Positions 34,201-38,627 of a DNA stretch of 64,000 nucleotides are shown piece after piece (position 1 is the first letter of the stretch; each line of letters begins with the position of its first letter). The notes under the pieces were generated by a model. The model had not been told where the DNA came from and did not search any database. It was given only the letters and a program-made list of their open reading frames with translations. Origin of the DNA: Lewinellaceae bacterium (GTDB lineage Bacteria; Bacteroidota; Bacteroidia; Chitinophagales; Saprospiraceae); NCBI GenBank assembly GCA_016708875.1, contig JADJFA010000013.1, forward strand, positions 124,001 through 188,000, in the 5' to 3' direction. A program made the translations under genes and the position numbers.

Positions 34201-36800
34201 GTATGGCAAATACCATCGGCGACCTCGAAGCCATGTGCGACGAGGCTCCTATTCAGATTGGTAACTTTGTGTGGAACGACGCAAACGAAGACGGCATCCA
34301 GGATGCTTGCGAAAACCCAATTCCTGGAGTACTCGTGAGTCTCTTCGACGGCATCTCTGGTAACCTGCTTGCAAGCACAATAACTGGTCAGGACGGCGAA
34401 TACTACTTCACAGGTATTGGCACGATCAACGAGGCTTGGATTGCAACTTCTGGCCGCGACAGTGTACATGCCTTCCATCCGTACAAGATTGTGTTTGGCA
34501 AAAACGCCAACCTCAGTCAGTTCGACACGACGGAAAGCCAGTTGGCAGTCAACGGTTTCAAATACCACCTCACCCTCGCAAACGTAGGTGCAGGCTGGCA
34601 TAAAGACTGGAACGACTCTGACGCTCAGATCGCTGATGCACCAACTTCGGTTTGGCACAAGTACCCAACCATTATGCTCACCACGGGCATGGCGGGTTGC
34701 ACGGATCATACTTTCGACGCGGGCTTTATAGCCGATTCGACTTGCACGATCATTGTTTGCGCATTGGATGCGACTTCAACGCAAGGCCAGTTTATCCTGA
34801 CGGATGCCAACGACATTGTTGACCCAACAGGAACGGCCACGGTGACCTACCACGCAACCCACAGCGATGCACAAGCCGGCAACGGTATCCTGTCCAGCCC
34901 TTACACGGCACAGGACGGAGCCCAGGTGTACGCACGGGTGCAGGATGGCACAATCGTGTCGGTTCATACCGTGAACCTGAAAGTGGCTGCGCTTCCAGTG
35001 GCTGTGTCTGCTGAAATAGGCGCTTGTCCTGAAACATTCGACGGCCCAACAGCAGCGTTCGACCTGAACAATGCCAACGCAAAAGTGACTGGCAATGCAA
35101 CAGGCTTGACCGTGACCTATTACGCATCGCAAACAGACGCAGAACTCGGCATCAACCCTCTTGCTACGGCTTACACTTCGGCGGCCAAGCAAATCTGGAC
35201 ACGTGTTGAAAATGCGGCTGGTTGCTACGACGTGGATGCGCTACAACTCAGTGTTTATGGCAACCCAGGCTTGGTGCTCACGGCACAAGACAACACTTGT
35301 TCCGGCGCAGGCCAGGGAGCGGTGACAGCAACTGTGTTCGATGGCCCTGCTGATTACACCTTCGTGTGGTCTAACGGCACAGTTCAAGGCCCATTGACGA
35401 CGGTTTCGACCGCACTCAATAGCCTGAACGCAGGTGCTTACGCAGTGACCCTTACGGACGGCAACGGTTGTACCGCTACGGCTACAGCAGCAGTGGAAGA
35501 CGGCACGGTGTTCAGCATTATCCCGATCCCTGACTACCACGTAGAGGCTGGCAGCGCGGTAGGTCCGATTGTATTGCAAACCAGCACTTGGGGTGCAAAC
35601 TTCAGTTGGACTGGCGGCTCAGAGGTTGGTATGCCGAACGGCAGCACCACGGCTTTGTCGCCGATAATTCCGGTGTTCGATTCCAAAGCGTACTCAGTGA
35701 CGGTTACCGTAACTGCAACGCTCGGCGCATGTACCGCAACGGAGGAGTTCGTTGTGACAGCACTTGACCAAACGCCTCCAACGGCAATTTGTCAGGACAT
35801 CACGGTGGCATTGGGAGTGAGCGGCACGGTGAATATTTCGCCAGTACAAATTGACGGCGGTTCGACAGACAGTTATGCAGCAACCAACACCTTGACGCTG
35901 GCTGCTTCGAAAACCAACTTCAATTTCTCGAACCTTGGCACCAACAATGTGACGCTGACCGTGACTGACCCAAGTGGCAATTCTGCAACTTGTGTAGCCA
36001 TCGTAACGGTGGTGACAGATCAGGCTTTTGCACCGACTGCAGCATTCTCGGATGTTCAAACACAGGCTTGTATGGCGCCGTTTGAAGTGAAGTTCTTCGA
36101 TCAGTCAACAGGTGAACCAACGGCTTGGTCGTGGTCGTTCCCAGGTGGCACGCCATCTGCTTCGACCTTGAAGAACCCGACCGTGACTTACGCCACGCCT
36201 GGCTACCATGAGGTAACGCTCCTGGTAACGAACGCCTACGGTTCTGACGACTTGAAGAAGGAATGCCAGACGATTTACATCGGTATGCCAGATGCTGACT
36301 TTGATTATAGCGCTGACGAACAGACAGTTGTGTTTGACAACTTCACGCAGAACGCTACCACGTATGTTTGGAACTTCGGAGATGGCAACACCAGCACGGA
36401 ACAAAACCCGACGCATACTTACGCTCAACCTGGAACCTACATAGTAGAACTGACGGCTGACAACAATTGTGCAGCGGACATCTTCCAGGAGGTGGTGATC
36501 GTGAATGGTACCACGAGCAAAACGCAGGATGACAACTGGCTCGAGTCCTTCCGCCTCTATCCGAACCCGAACATCGGTACGTTCACGGTAGAGATGCTGG
36601 GACAAGCACGCGGCGATGGTGAAATCAATTTCATCCTCTACGATGCCCTCGGTCAGGTGATGGCGCGTGAGCTAGCGGACTTCCGCACCGGCAATTTGAT
36701 TCAAGTGTTTGAATACGGCGAACTGCCTGCAGGACTTTACACCCTTGCTATTCAGAATGGCAAAGAAGTGAAGTTTGCTAAGGTGGTGATAACACGATAA
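16386..36800 (+). CDS. Giant adhesin, C-terminal piece with SprB, SdrD_B, propeller, PKD and sorting domains
   Basis: The authentic frame begins just after 16421 and runs about 6,790 codons without interruption. SprB repeats continue to 22690. Four SdrD_B/Cna-B-like domains (AEIGDYVWEDLDIDGIQDG pattern) start near 22985, 24125, 24480 and 24835, with a DUF11-like stretch (23340-24110) after the first. SprB repeats resume at 25195. Longer NGTITVDVTGGTP-type repeats run from 29760 to 32460. A propeller-like region spans about 32800-34230 (VYGLAYDRSNKYLYASAF). It is followed by SdrD_B (34250), Ig-like, one SprB-like (35260), HYR-like (35770) and two PKD domains (36030-36510; TYVWNFGDGNTSTEQNPTHTY). 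The type A sorting domain runs from 36535 (FRLYPNPNIGTFTVE) to the stop. Confidence 0.88.
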   Translation: MWTCFATVTRLGSIDLTVSGGTPAYSYNWGGGITTQDRTNLAAGTYTVTVTDANGCTKTLSASITQPPSALTASATTTNSTCGNPNGSVDLTVSGGTSPYTYAWSNGATTQDLSNVMAGTYTVTVTDANGCTKTTSATVNNTGGPSLSETHVNVLCYGNSTGSIDLTVTGGTSPYTYAWTGGATTQDRTNLAAGTYCVTVTDASACTAVLCVTITQPADLLLTETHVNLLCYGTSTGSIDLTVSGGTSPYSYNWGGGVTTQDRTGLSAGTYTVTVTDANSCTKTLSATITTPPDIEPVFLTTHVTCYGGNNGAIDMSVSGGTPGYTYLWSNGSTTQDLANLTAGTYTVTVTDANSCTKAVGIIVIQPPVITLTETHVNVLCNGASTGSIDLTASGGTGVLTYDWSHIAGNNNPQDPTGLAAGTYTVTVTDANNCTKTLSATITEPPALLLTKVATHILCYGGSTGAIDLTVSGGVSPYTYAWTGGATTQDISNLAAGTYTVTVTDANGCTKTTSATVNEPSNPLALSETNVDVLCYGNSTGSIDLTVSGGTPAYSYAWSNSATTQDLSNLAAGTYTVTVTDANGCKGTISASITQPPSALTASATTTNSTCGNPNGSVDLTVSGGTSPYTYAWSNGATTQDLSNVMAGTYTVTVTDANGCTKTTSATVNNTGGPSLSETHVNVLCYGNSTGSIDLTVTGGTSPFTYAWTGGATTQDRTNLAAGTYCVTVTDASACTAVLCVTITQPAEILLTETHVNLLCYGTSTGSIDLTVSGGTSPYTYNWGGNVTTQDRTGLSAGTYTVTVTDANSCTKTLSATITTPPDIEPVFLTTHVTCYGGNNGAIDMSVSGGTPGYTYLWSNGSTMQDLANLTAGTYTVTVTDANSCTKAVGIIVVQPPVITITETHVNVLCNGASTGSIDLTASGGTGVLTYDWSHIGGNNNPQDPTGLAAGTYCVTVTDANGCTKTLCATISEPPAMVVSTTVTNVSCFGGANGAVDLTVSGGTPGYTYVWTTGATTQDISGLVAGTYTATVTDANGCTKTTSATVTEPPVLALSTTVVNVLCNGNATGSIDLSVSGGTPGYTYAWSNGATIQDPFNLPAGTYTVTVTDTKGCTKTSSATISQPPTLLLMTTVTNVNCNGASTGAIDLTVSGGVTPYTYAWTNGATTQDISGLTAGIYTVTVTDANGCTKTTSATVTENSTLTASATATPVSCFGGSNGTVDLTVSGGVSPYTYLWSNNATTQDLSGLTAGTYTVTVTDNVGCTKTASATVSQPPVLALSTVVTNVSCFGGNNGAIDLSVSGGTPGYTYVWSNNATTQDISGLVAGTYTVTVMDANGCTKTTSATVTEPPVLALNTSVTNVLCNGAATGAIDLTVSGGTPGYTYVWSNNATTQDISGLVAGTYTVTVTDANGCTKTTSATITQPPAIALSSVVSNVLCNGASTGAIDLTVSGGVAPYSYAWTNGATTQDISGLVAGTYTVTVTDANGCTKTTSATVTQPPALALSTTITNVLCNGASTGAVDLTVSGGTPGYTYAWTSGATTQDISGLVAGTYTVTVTDANGCTKTTSATVTEPPALSLSTTVTNVLCNGASTGAVDLSVSGGVSPYTYTWTNGATTQDISNLAAGTYTVTVTDANGCTKTTSATVTQPPALSLSASVTNILCNGGATGAIDLSVSGGVSPYSYAWTNGATTQDISGLTAGTYTVTVTDANGCTKTTSATVTENGNLMVSATSTPVSCFGGSNGTVDLTVSGGVSPYTYAWTNGATTQDLSGLAAGTYTVTVTDNVGCSKTTSVTVTQPPVLALSTVVTNLLCYGVPTGAVDLTVSGGTPGFTYVWSNGAVTQDITSLFAGTYTVTVTDANGCTKTTSATVTQPSDIAPVFLTTHVTCYGGNNGAIDMSVSGGTPGYTYLWSNGATTQDLMNLTAGTYTVTVTDANSCTKAVGIIVVQPSEIIVSETHVNVLCNGASTGSIDLTASGGTGALSYDWSHIAGNNNPQDPTGLAAGTYCVTVTDANGCTKTLCATIMEPPALQLSAIATNASCTGVADGSIDLTVSGGTPGYTYLWSNGLTTQDPSGLVAGTYTVTVTDANDCTKTTSAIVLEPTILVISAVPSLCDPLTNLYSLEVTVSWTNAPTTAITVTTTEGGMSIINIALGSSGTQTTTITGLTSNGVQDIDVKAAFNATCFHIFMDAYDAPLECNTAEIGDYVWEDLDIDGIQDGNESGIPNVSVNLTGTDQLGNPVNLNTTTDGTGHYLFDDLVPGTYKITFGSPGASYELSPQDQGSNDAEDSDAAPGTLMTIFTVLSPGESDLTWDAGFYQPNPDIDIEKYVNGEDADTAPGVIILVPNTPPNVTFTFTTTNTGNMTLNDVEVTDDIYGFICSIPTLAPGASHTCTITVPAMRGLHTNLATVTGQPVLPNDTPFGPPVDDEDPANYTGVFINMEKMANKTEVCAGEEVTYTLITRMLGGTDGVELRNIMATDNNVPGTFVCNDQYWVTCLQNGGILCDLDGDCILDFTDPDNDGVTNEEFKWSYTLTINQTTVNVAEDMAEVWYVDPITGDEFFVGNVGNMDEVTVTVNPDRCAEIGNYVWEDKDADGIQDGNEVGIPNVPVTLTGTDIDGNPVNENTTTDASGLYLFSGLVPGDYQVTFGTPAGGYMLSPQDQGGNEDLDSDAAPGTQQTIVTTLIAGESDLTWDAGFFRKAEIGNYVWEDTDGDGIQDGNEPGIPNVPVTLTGTDGSGNPVNENTTTDGNGFYEFTDLVPGTYKLTFGQPAGYQVTAQDQGGNNDLDSDIDPVMLMTVTTVLESGESDQSWDAGFNRPAEIGDFVWYDLDKDGIQDGGNETGIPNVTVTLTGTDGAGNPVNESTTTDANGFYLFDDLNPGTYKITFASPGGGYIPSPQDQGGNDLTDSDGNPGTLMTINTVLESGESDLSWDQGFYQDIDLTTFVVNVSCYEGMNGAIDLTVVGGTAPHTFLWSNGATTEDLTNLTAGTYTVTVTDANGFTATSSTTITQPPALVLTPIATDVQCNDGSDGDIDLTVSGGTAPYTYAWSNGATTQDLTNVPAGTYTVTVTDGHDCSMTASATIDEPDPLVPTAQASPVSCYGGSDGDVDLTVSGGTASYTYVWSNGATTQDLTNVVAGTYTVIVTDAHGCTATASATVTEPPALELDTEVTNVSCNGGNTGAIDLLVTGGTTPYSYAWSNGATTQDISGLAAGTYCVTVTDAHGCTKSICATIEEASELTASAQVTNILCNGLSSGAIDVTVNGGTPGYTYLWNPGGMTTEDLSNIGADTYCVTVTDVNGCTVSLCRTVTQPPALLVTSTEIAVLCNGGSDGSINLSVSGGVPGYTYLWSNGLTTQDLEDLPAGNYCVTVTDANGCSKVLCTTITQPPVISLDDEVTNVSCFGGDNGAINLFVVGGSPNYTYLWDNGATTQDLSNVEAGTYCVTVTDSHGCEAFTCVNVGQPTELVLTTDITDVACNGGATGAVNLSVSGGTPGYTYDWSNIPGANNPQDISNLTAGTYTVTVTDSQGCTKVIEAVVDESSTLEATFEVTNVLCNGGSDGDIDITVSGGTPGYTYLWSYQGRTTEDLINVPAGAYSVTITDAAGCQKIVTATIGQPTALNLSATVANVNCNNGSDGAINLTVSGGTPDYTYVWSNGETTQDINGLTAGTYTVTVTDDNGCTATLIRTVGEPTPLAPSVLVTDVLCFGGSNGSVNLSISGGTPGYTYLWSNGATTQDINNLIAGDYCVTISDAHGCTATICATVDQPTALELDADITTVIGCTGGNNGAIDLSVTGGSPAYGYAWSTGATTQDISGLAAGTYTVTVTDANGCTKVQAFVVGQFGDLILDIDSTNPICAGTNSGTIDLTITGGLAPYLIDWSNIPGANNPEDQSNLPAGIYSVTVTDENGCTAVASVTLIDPVINLTAVPSPVSCFGGNNGSINLTATGGNGGFSYNWSNGFQGEDPTGLIAGTYTVTVTDANNCTKTISATVTQPPAITFSSVVTHVSCNGGSNGAINITVNGGTPAYTYLWAPGGQTTQDLNGLTAGTYTVTITDANGCTKTGSFTVNQPTQLSVTITQVTNSCFGVNTGDINTSVSGGTPAYSYLWSNGATTQNLLNVAPGTYCVTVTDANGCTRSACATIQQNPEIILSATVTNVSCNGGNNGSINLTVSGGTPAYTYNWSNGATTQDLNNLTAGTYTVTVTDAIGCTRTLSQVVTQPPVLVLSTTSTNVSCFGGNNGAVNLTVAGGTAPYTYNWAHIAGSNDPEDLSGLTAGTYCVTVTDANGCTKSICATVSQPTPLNLSTTLDITCEPLANINLTVSGGTPAGIPPYFYEWSNGETSQDLIGFPTCDNYTVTVTDGNGCVAITSVNVPCVGPINLTANVTPASCFDDSDGKIDLTVTGGTGGFTFFWSPGNETTEDIQNLHSGLYTVTVRDDRGCQKSATFVVSQPQNIVLATSTTPAGCGGLGSITVDITHGGVPPFTYDYAWSGPVNGTANGQADPYTITGLPAGNYSITVTASNGCTQTTTAVVDGSGGIGLSATATPTSCGQANGTVTIDVTGGTGPYNWTGPNGTSGSSANEPFTITGVPGGVHTFTVTDASGCSGVVSVNVPTSTPLSISLTSTPATCGDNNGTITVDVTGGTPDYNYNWTRVGGGADSGMAMSDPFDIAGLMAGTYNITVTDISTGCTATGQVTVNSVSGISISATPTPPACGQLEGSILVDVLNGTAQYTYQWAGPENGNFGPTNTDPYTIPNLLPGVYTITVTDGNNCMAFATVTIAPPPSITATATATNTTCGLANGSATASGSGGTAPYTYMWSNGGTTATINNLAAGQYCVTVKDANGCSATACATVGGSNAITATSSSTPASSCTSANGTITVDVTGGVPNYSYNWVNTGTGATGNNGGIPIPGEPFTITSLPAGNYCVTVTAGNGCTATTCVTINGPNPVTLSATSTPATCGVANGSITVTVLTGGGAPYSYSYGGPSSGTGTSPNTTFTIGSLAAGTYCVTVTNVNGCTATVCATVDSPVCCESTATANNASACGGTDGSVTVTVTNGTPVYNYTWNGPNNTNGSGTSTNATFTISGLGAGTYCVTITDGAGCISTACATVNASGTFTLIPLHICAPNCGATDGYMLLDVVGGQAPFTYNWTGPNNTTGSGNSATEPITVDGLDSGDYCVTVTDATGCVAIFCATVDPPMGLIVGAVPTCATVCGGTNAKISVGVFNGTLPYTYSWVNSDGNTGAGTGSGNPFDITGLTAGTYTVVVTSLEGCMGTVTVTIENISFLQVAASSTGVICGGTDGTITLNLDNGTGPYTWEGTGLSGGTSATEPFTITGLASGNYCLTVTDANGCTVTVCEIVGGAIGGTVFNDFNANCDFGSEEFGLDSVLVYVFECNNPIPVDSIWTNAQGAFLFPSLNNYPYRLEFVVIKDSCCLKPSLACEGVGTTVQFINEANCDIKVGFLNPADYCQLDPDIAFSCFAQGKTDEVNSPVVALIPYNAVDRTELYGDVAANNDLIGSVYGLAYDRSNKYLYASAFLKRHVGLGELGLGGIYRIDYNQGTNTPNVTGVYIVPNVGTVDRPADLSAPNVPSMDTDAFGKVGKVGLGDLDIMGDNTLWTINLFNRTLVRVNNIQDTALTSSVEIPITSAPNCGNGVFRPLGLKIDCEKVYVGGVCTGENANGTSNDLSASIHVFNTKDSTWMKVLEWDLHTPAYNHGDIVGSVNPNLAQCKEWETWTDEYTERNLVANTGAGEPAGIFNGNFEIIGGGPTGAEFRCRGQAMISDMVITREGMMVIAMMDRSGHQFGYRQFRPGTQQGNPISATAGGDIVAAYPVNGVWTLENNGTIPGLNRTSALGPNSNDGPGGGEFFYDNTRYHHIDAEAGGLLYVPGRDELLGAINNPNTSEYNFGGGVVYYDLLTGAATRNDLTLLDPVNNSVGIGMANTIGDLEAMCDEAPIQIGNFVWNDANEDGIQDACENPIPGVLVSLFDGISGNLLASTITGQDGEYYFTGIGTINEAWIATSGRDSVHAFHPYKIVFGKNANLSQFDTTESQLAVNGFKYHLTLANVGAGWHKDWNDSDAQIADAPTSVWHKYPTIMLTTGMAGCTDHTFDAGFIADSTCTIIVCALDATSTQGQFILTDANDIVDPTGTATVTYHATHSDAQAGNGILSSPYTAQDGAQVYARVQDGTIVSVHTVNLKVAALPVAVSAEIGACPETFDGPTAAFDLNNANAKVTGNATGLTVTYYASQTDAELGINPLATAYTSAAKQIWTRVENAAGCYDVDALQLSVYGNPGLVLTAQDNTCSGAGQGAVTATVFDGPADYTFVWSNGTVQGPLTTVSTALNSLNAGAYAVTLTDGNGCTATATAAVEDGTVFSIIPIPDYHVEAGSAVGPIVLQTSTWGANFSWTGGSEVGMPNGSTTALSPIIPVFDSKAYSVTVTVTATLGACTATEEFVVTALDQTPPTAICQDITVALGVSGTVNISPVQIDGGSTDSYAATNTLTLAASKTNFNFSNLGTNNVTLTVTDPSGNSATCVAIVTVVTDQAFAPTAAFSDVQTQACMAPFEVKFFDQSTGEPTAWSWSFPGGTPSASTLKNPTVTYATPGYHEVTLLVTNAYGSDDLKKECQTIYIGMPDADFDYSADEQTVVFDNFTQNATTYVWNFGDGNTSTEQNPTHTYAQPGTYIVELTADNNCAADIFQEVVIVNGTTSKTQDDNWLESFRLYPNPNIGTFTVEMLGQARGDGEINFILYDALGQVMARELADFRTGNLIQVFEYGELPAGLYTLAIQNGKEVKFAKVVITR

Positions 36801-36810
36801 GCGATGTAAC

Positions 36811-36873
36811 CCGGAACGCTGTTCCTGGAACGATGACTAAAAGTGATGGCCTAACGAAAGTTAGGTCATCACT
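36811..36873. other. Palindrome and GAAA-capped hairpin after the giant adhesin
   Basis: CCGGAACgctGTTCCtG at 36811-36827 is an imperfect copy of a palindrome found again at 48693-48709. Next, 36842-36873 forms a 14-bp stem (AGTGATGGCCTAAC with GTTAGGTCATCACT, one G-U pair) capped by a GAAA tetraloop. It lies 42 bp after the stop. It could be a 3' stabiliser or part of termination for the giant mRNA. Confidence 0.65.
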
Positions 36874-36910
36874 TCAATGAGAATATCATTACTAGATGGA
36901 AAACAATCGG

Positions 36911-36941
36911 GCCGTCCTGAGCAATCGGGGCGGCTTTTTTT
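36911..36941 (+). terminator. Intrinsic terminator of the giant adhesin
   Basis: GCCGTCC pairs with GGGCGGC (one G-U) and is followed by seven T residues. The genes on both sides converge here. Two close relatives of this terminator follow the other two SprB/HYR genes (48655-48685 and 57460-57487). Confidence 0.75.
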
Positions 36942-36949
36942 GTGTGGCA

Positions 36950-38476
36950 CTAGAACGCCATAATGGACCGATCCAAATCCTCTTCTGTCCGAAGGTTCAA
37001 CCTTTTGCGAAGTCTTTGTCGCCCTTTTTTAACCCCATTGGCAGAAATCCCTAGTGTGTCGGCAATTTCCTGGCTATTGAACCCCAATTTAATGAGTAAA
37101 AAAAGTCGTTCTTCTGCGCCACTTAGATCAGGATGCGTTGTACGCATGTGCAGGAGGTAGCCGGGATATGCCAGTTCGAAACGGTATTTGAATGTTTCCC
37201 AATCTTGAAACGTCAAAATTCGGCTATTGAATAAACCTTCTAATCCATCGGCGGACAAATCCATTTCGAGAGTATCCTCTTCGCTCGACTTGGGCTGAAG
37301 GGTGGTATTCCGGTTTTTTTTATGTAGTACGTTCTCCAATTCAGTGAGTTGGGTATTTTTAGAATGCAGTAACGCTATAAATGCTTTAAATTCTTGTTGG
37401 TATTTTTTTAAGGTTTGCCGGGAGTTGTACAGATTTTGGCGCACTTGAAACAACCAGAAACCAAGGATTGCCAATGCAAGAAAGGCAAGCGCAAACACAA
37501 GATTTCGCCGCGCACTTGCCGCTTGTCGCTCCATCTGGAGCGAACTGATCAAAAGTTCCTTTTCTCTTGTTTGGTAATTGACTTCCAATGCTTGTAGATG
37601 CTCCATTTTTTCCTTGTTCAAAACGGAGTCCTTTAATGCTGCCAACTGCTTGAACAACAAAAGCGCAGAGGAATAATCCCCTTGAGCCTCGGCTACTTGC
37701 GATAATCGAAGGGTCGCAACGGATTTGATGTGTGTCTGGTTAAGGCTGTCGGCTAAATCCGCAGATTTTTGCAAGTAAAACTTTGCTTTATCCCAGTTTT
37801 GAAGGTTCCGATAGCAGTTCCCGAAGTTTAGATAAATGGAAGACAATTGATCCAATACCTTGGAGGCTTGCATAAGTATCAGCGCACTGTCTAACATAGG
37901 CAAGGCTTCAGCCCAACGTTTTTGATCCGTATAGGTAAAGGCGATTTGATTGTAGGCGGCGCAGCATTCGATTAAATCTCCGTGCTGTTTTATTATTTCA
38001 AGTCCTTTTTTGGCTGTAATGATCTGTTTATCAATTCTATTGGCCCGCCCGTAAAAGGCAGATAGGGTAGAGTAGCCCCGCCCAATGCGCGAGGAATCTT
38101 GGCTTCTGATATAGGCTGCAACAACGACCTCGCCAATTTGAATCGCTTTATCCAATTCGCTGAGCCGATCATAAACACAGGCGAGGTCGAGCATAGAGTC
38201 ATAGTAGGGAAAGGAGTCTGCATACACGGCGGCGGAATCCATGGATTGCTGATAAAATGAAATGGCAGCCGGATAATTGCCCACGCTCCTAGACGAATCT
38301 CCAAGATTATTTAAGCGGGCTGCAGCACTTGTTTCTAATACCTCAGCATAGGAGGGCTCCACTGTCGGCTTGGAGGGACTAGAGGTTGGGGAATCACAAC
38401 AAAGCAAGCTCAGTAGGATAGACCCAATGCAAATGGTACAGGCTAAGCGGTACTTGGTGGAACTAAATGCATGCAT
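36950..38476 (-). CDS. Membrane-anchored TPR protein with C-terminal LuxR-like HTH
   Basis: 508 residues. An N-terminal hydrophobic segment (about 10-27) ends in CC but lacks a clean lipobox. TPR-like helices occupy about 50-290 (for example YNQIAFTYTDQKRWAEALPMLDSAL). A charged coiled coil leads to a transmembrane helix at about 325-343 (LVFALAFLALAILGFWLF). A second coiled coil (345-390) and linker then lead to an HTH at about 451-495 (LSGAEERLFLLIKLGFNSQEIADTLGISANGVKKGRQRLRKRL in overlapping parts). This architecture is common in Bacteroidota: periplasmic TPR sensor, cytoplasmic DNA-binding tail, no kinase or receiver. It is divergent from the adhesin gene at 38628 and may regulate it; the target is not shown by sequence. 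Confidence 0.85.
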   Translation of the reverse strand: MHAFSSTKYRLACTICIGSILLSLLCCDSPTSSPSKPTVEPSYAEVLETSAAARLNNLGDSSRSVGNYPAAISFYQQSMDSAAVYADSFPYYDSMLDLACVYDRLSELDKAIQIGEVVVAAYIRSQDSSRIGRGYSTLSAFYGRANRIDKQIITAKKGLEIIKQHGDLIECCAAYNQIAFTYTDQKRWAEALPMLDSALILMQASKVLDQLSSIYLNFGNCYRNLQNWDKAKFYLQKSADLADSLNQTHIKSVATLRLSQVAEAQGDYSSALLLFKQLAALKDSVLNKEKMEHLQALEVNYQTREKELLISSLQMERQAASARRNLVFALAFLALAILGFWLFQVRQNLYNSRQTLKKYQQEFKAFIALLHSKNTQLTELENVLHKKNRNTTLQPKSSEEDTLEMDLSADGLEGLFNSRILTFQDWETFKYRFELAYPGYLLHMRTTHPDLSGAEERLFLLIKLGFNSQEIADTLGISANGVKKGRQRLRKRLNLRTEEDLDRSIMAF

Positions 38477-38542
38477 TATTGTAGGGGCAAGATTATTATT
38501 GGATTTTGGCGTAAAAATATAAAATATAGCCGCGGCTCATAG

Positions 38543-38567
38543 TTGTACCCCTTTTTGTACCCCTTTT
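38543..38567. promoter_or_regulatory. Tandem TTGTACCCCTTTT boxes in the divergent intergenic region
   Basis: Two exact 13-bp copies of TTGTACCCCTTTT sit at 38543-38555 and 38555-38567, 12 bp apart. They lie directly upstream of the -33 element for the gene at 38628. About one helical turn of spacing fits a DNA-binding protein contacting one face. The neighbouring LuxR-like protein is an obvious but untested candidate. Confidence 0.5.
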
Positions 38568-38570
38568 GGT

Positions 38571-38602
38571 TTTGATTTCAGGATATTTGCGCTGTTCCTT
38601 TG
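38571..38602 (+). promoter_or_regulatory. Candidate Bacteroidota promoter for the second adhesin
   Basis: TTTG at 38571-38574 and TTCCTTTG at 38595-38602 are separated by 20 bp. This matches the Bacteroidota pattern TTTG-N19/20-TAnnTTTG except for T instead of A at the second -7 base. The ATG follows 25 bp later. Confidence 0.45.
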
Positions 38603-38627
38603 CCCAGTTTTTAATCTAATTAATATC

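Larger units (their letters stand above)
5271..36800 (+). pseudogene. Giant SprB-repeat adhesin, T9SS substrate, frame-disrupted as sequenced
   Basis: This is a single gene in five reading-frame pieces. Restoring the indels at 8858-8860 (+1), about 9131-9175 (-3), 9251/9285 (-1/+1), about 9410-9430 (-1), about 9727-9738 (+2) and 16421 (+1) gives a net change of zero and a protein of 10,509 residues. Order of modules: signal peptide (1-36); a jelly-roll/CBM-like region (about 110-254); Ig-like spacer; roughly 70 SprB repeats (6705-22690); SdrD_B and DUF11-like block (22985-25190); about 20 more SprB repeats to 29760; longer diverged SprB-like repeats to 32460; a propeller-like region; SdrD_B; HYR-like; two PKD domains; type A sorting domain. 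SprB of Flavobacterium johnsoniae is a mobile gliding adhesin exported by T9SS. A similar adhesin role here is inference. It is labelled a pseudogene because the sequence as given cannot encode it in one frame, and consensus error is the likelier cause. Confidence 0.8.

Noticed and set aside
33783..34709. 308-codon minus-strand frame opposite the propeller-like region
   Set aside because: No signal, domain or promoter. The plus strand is clearly coding.
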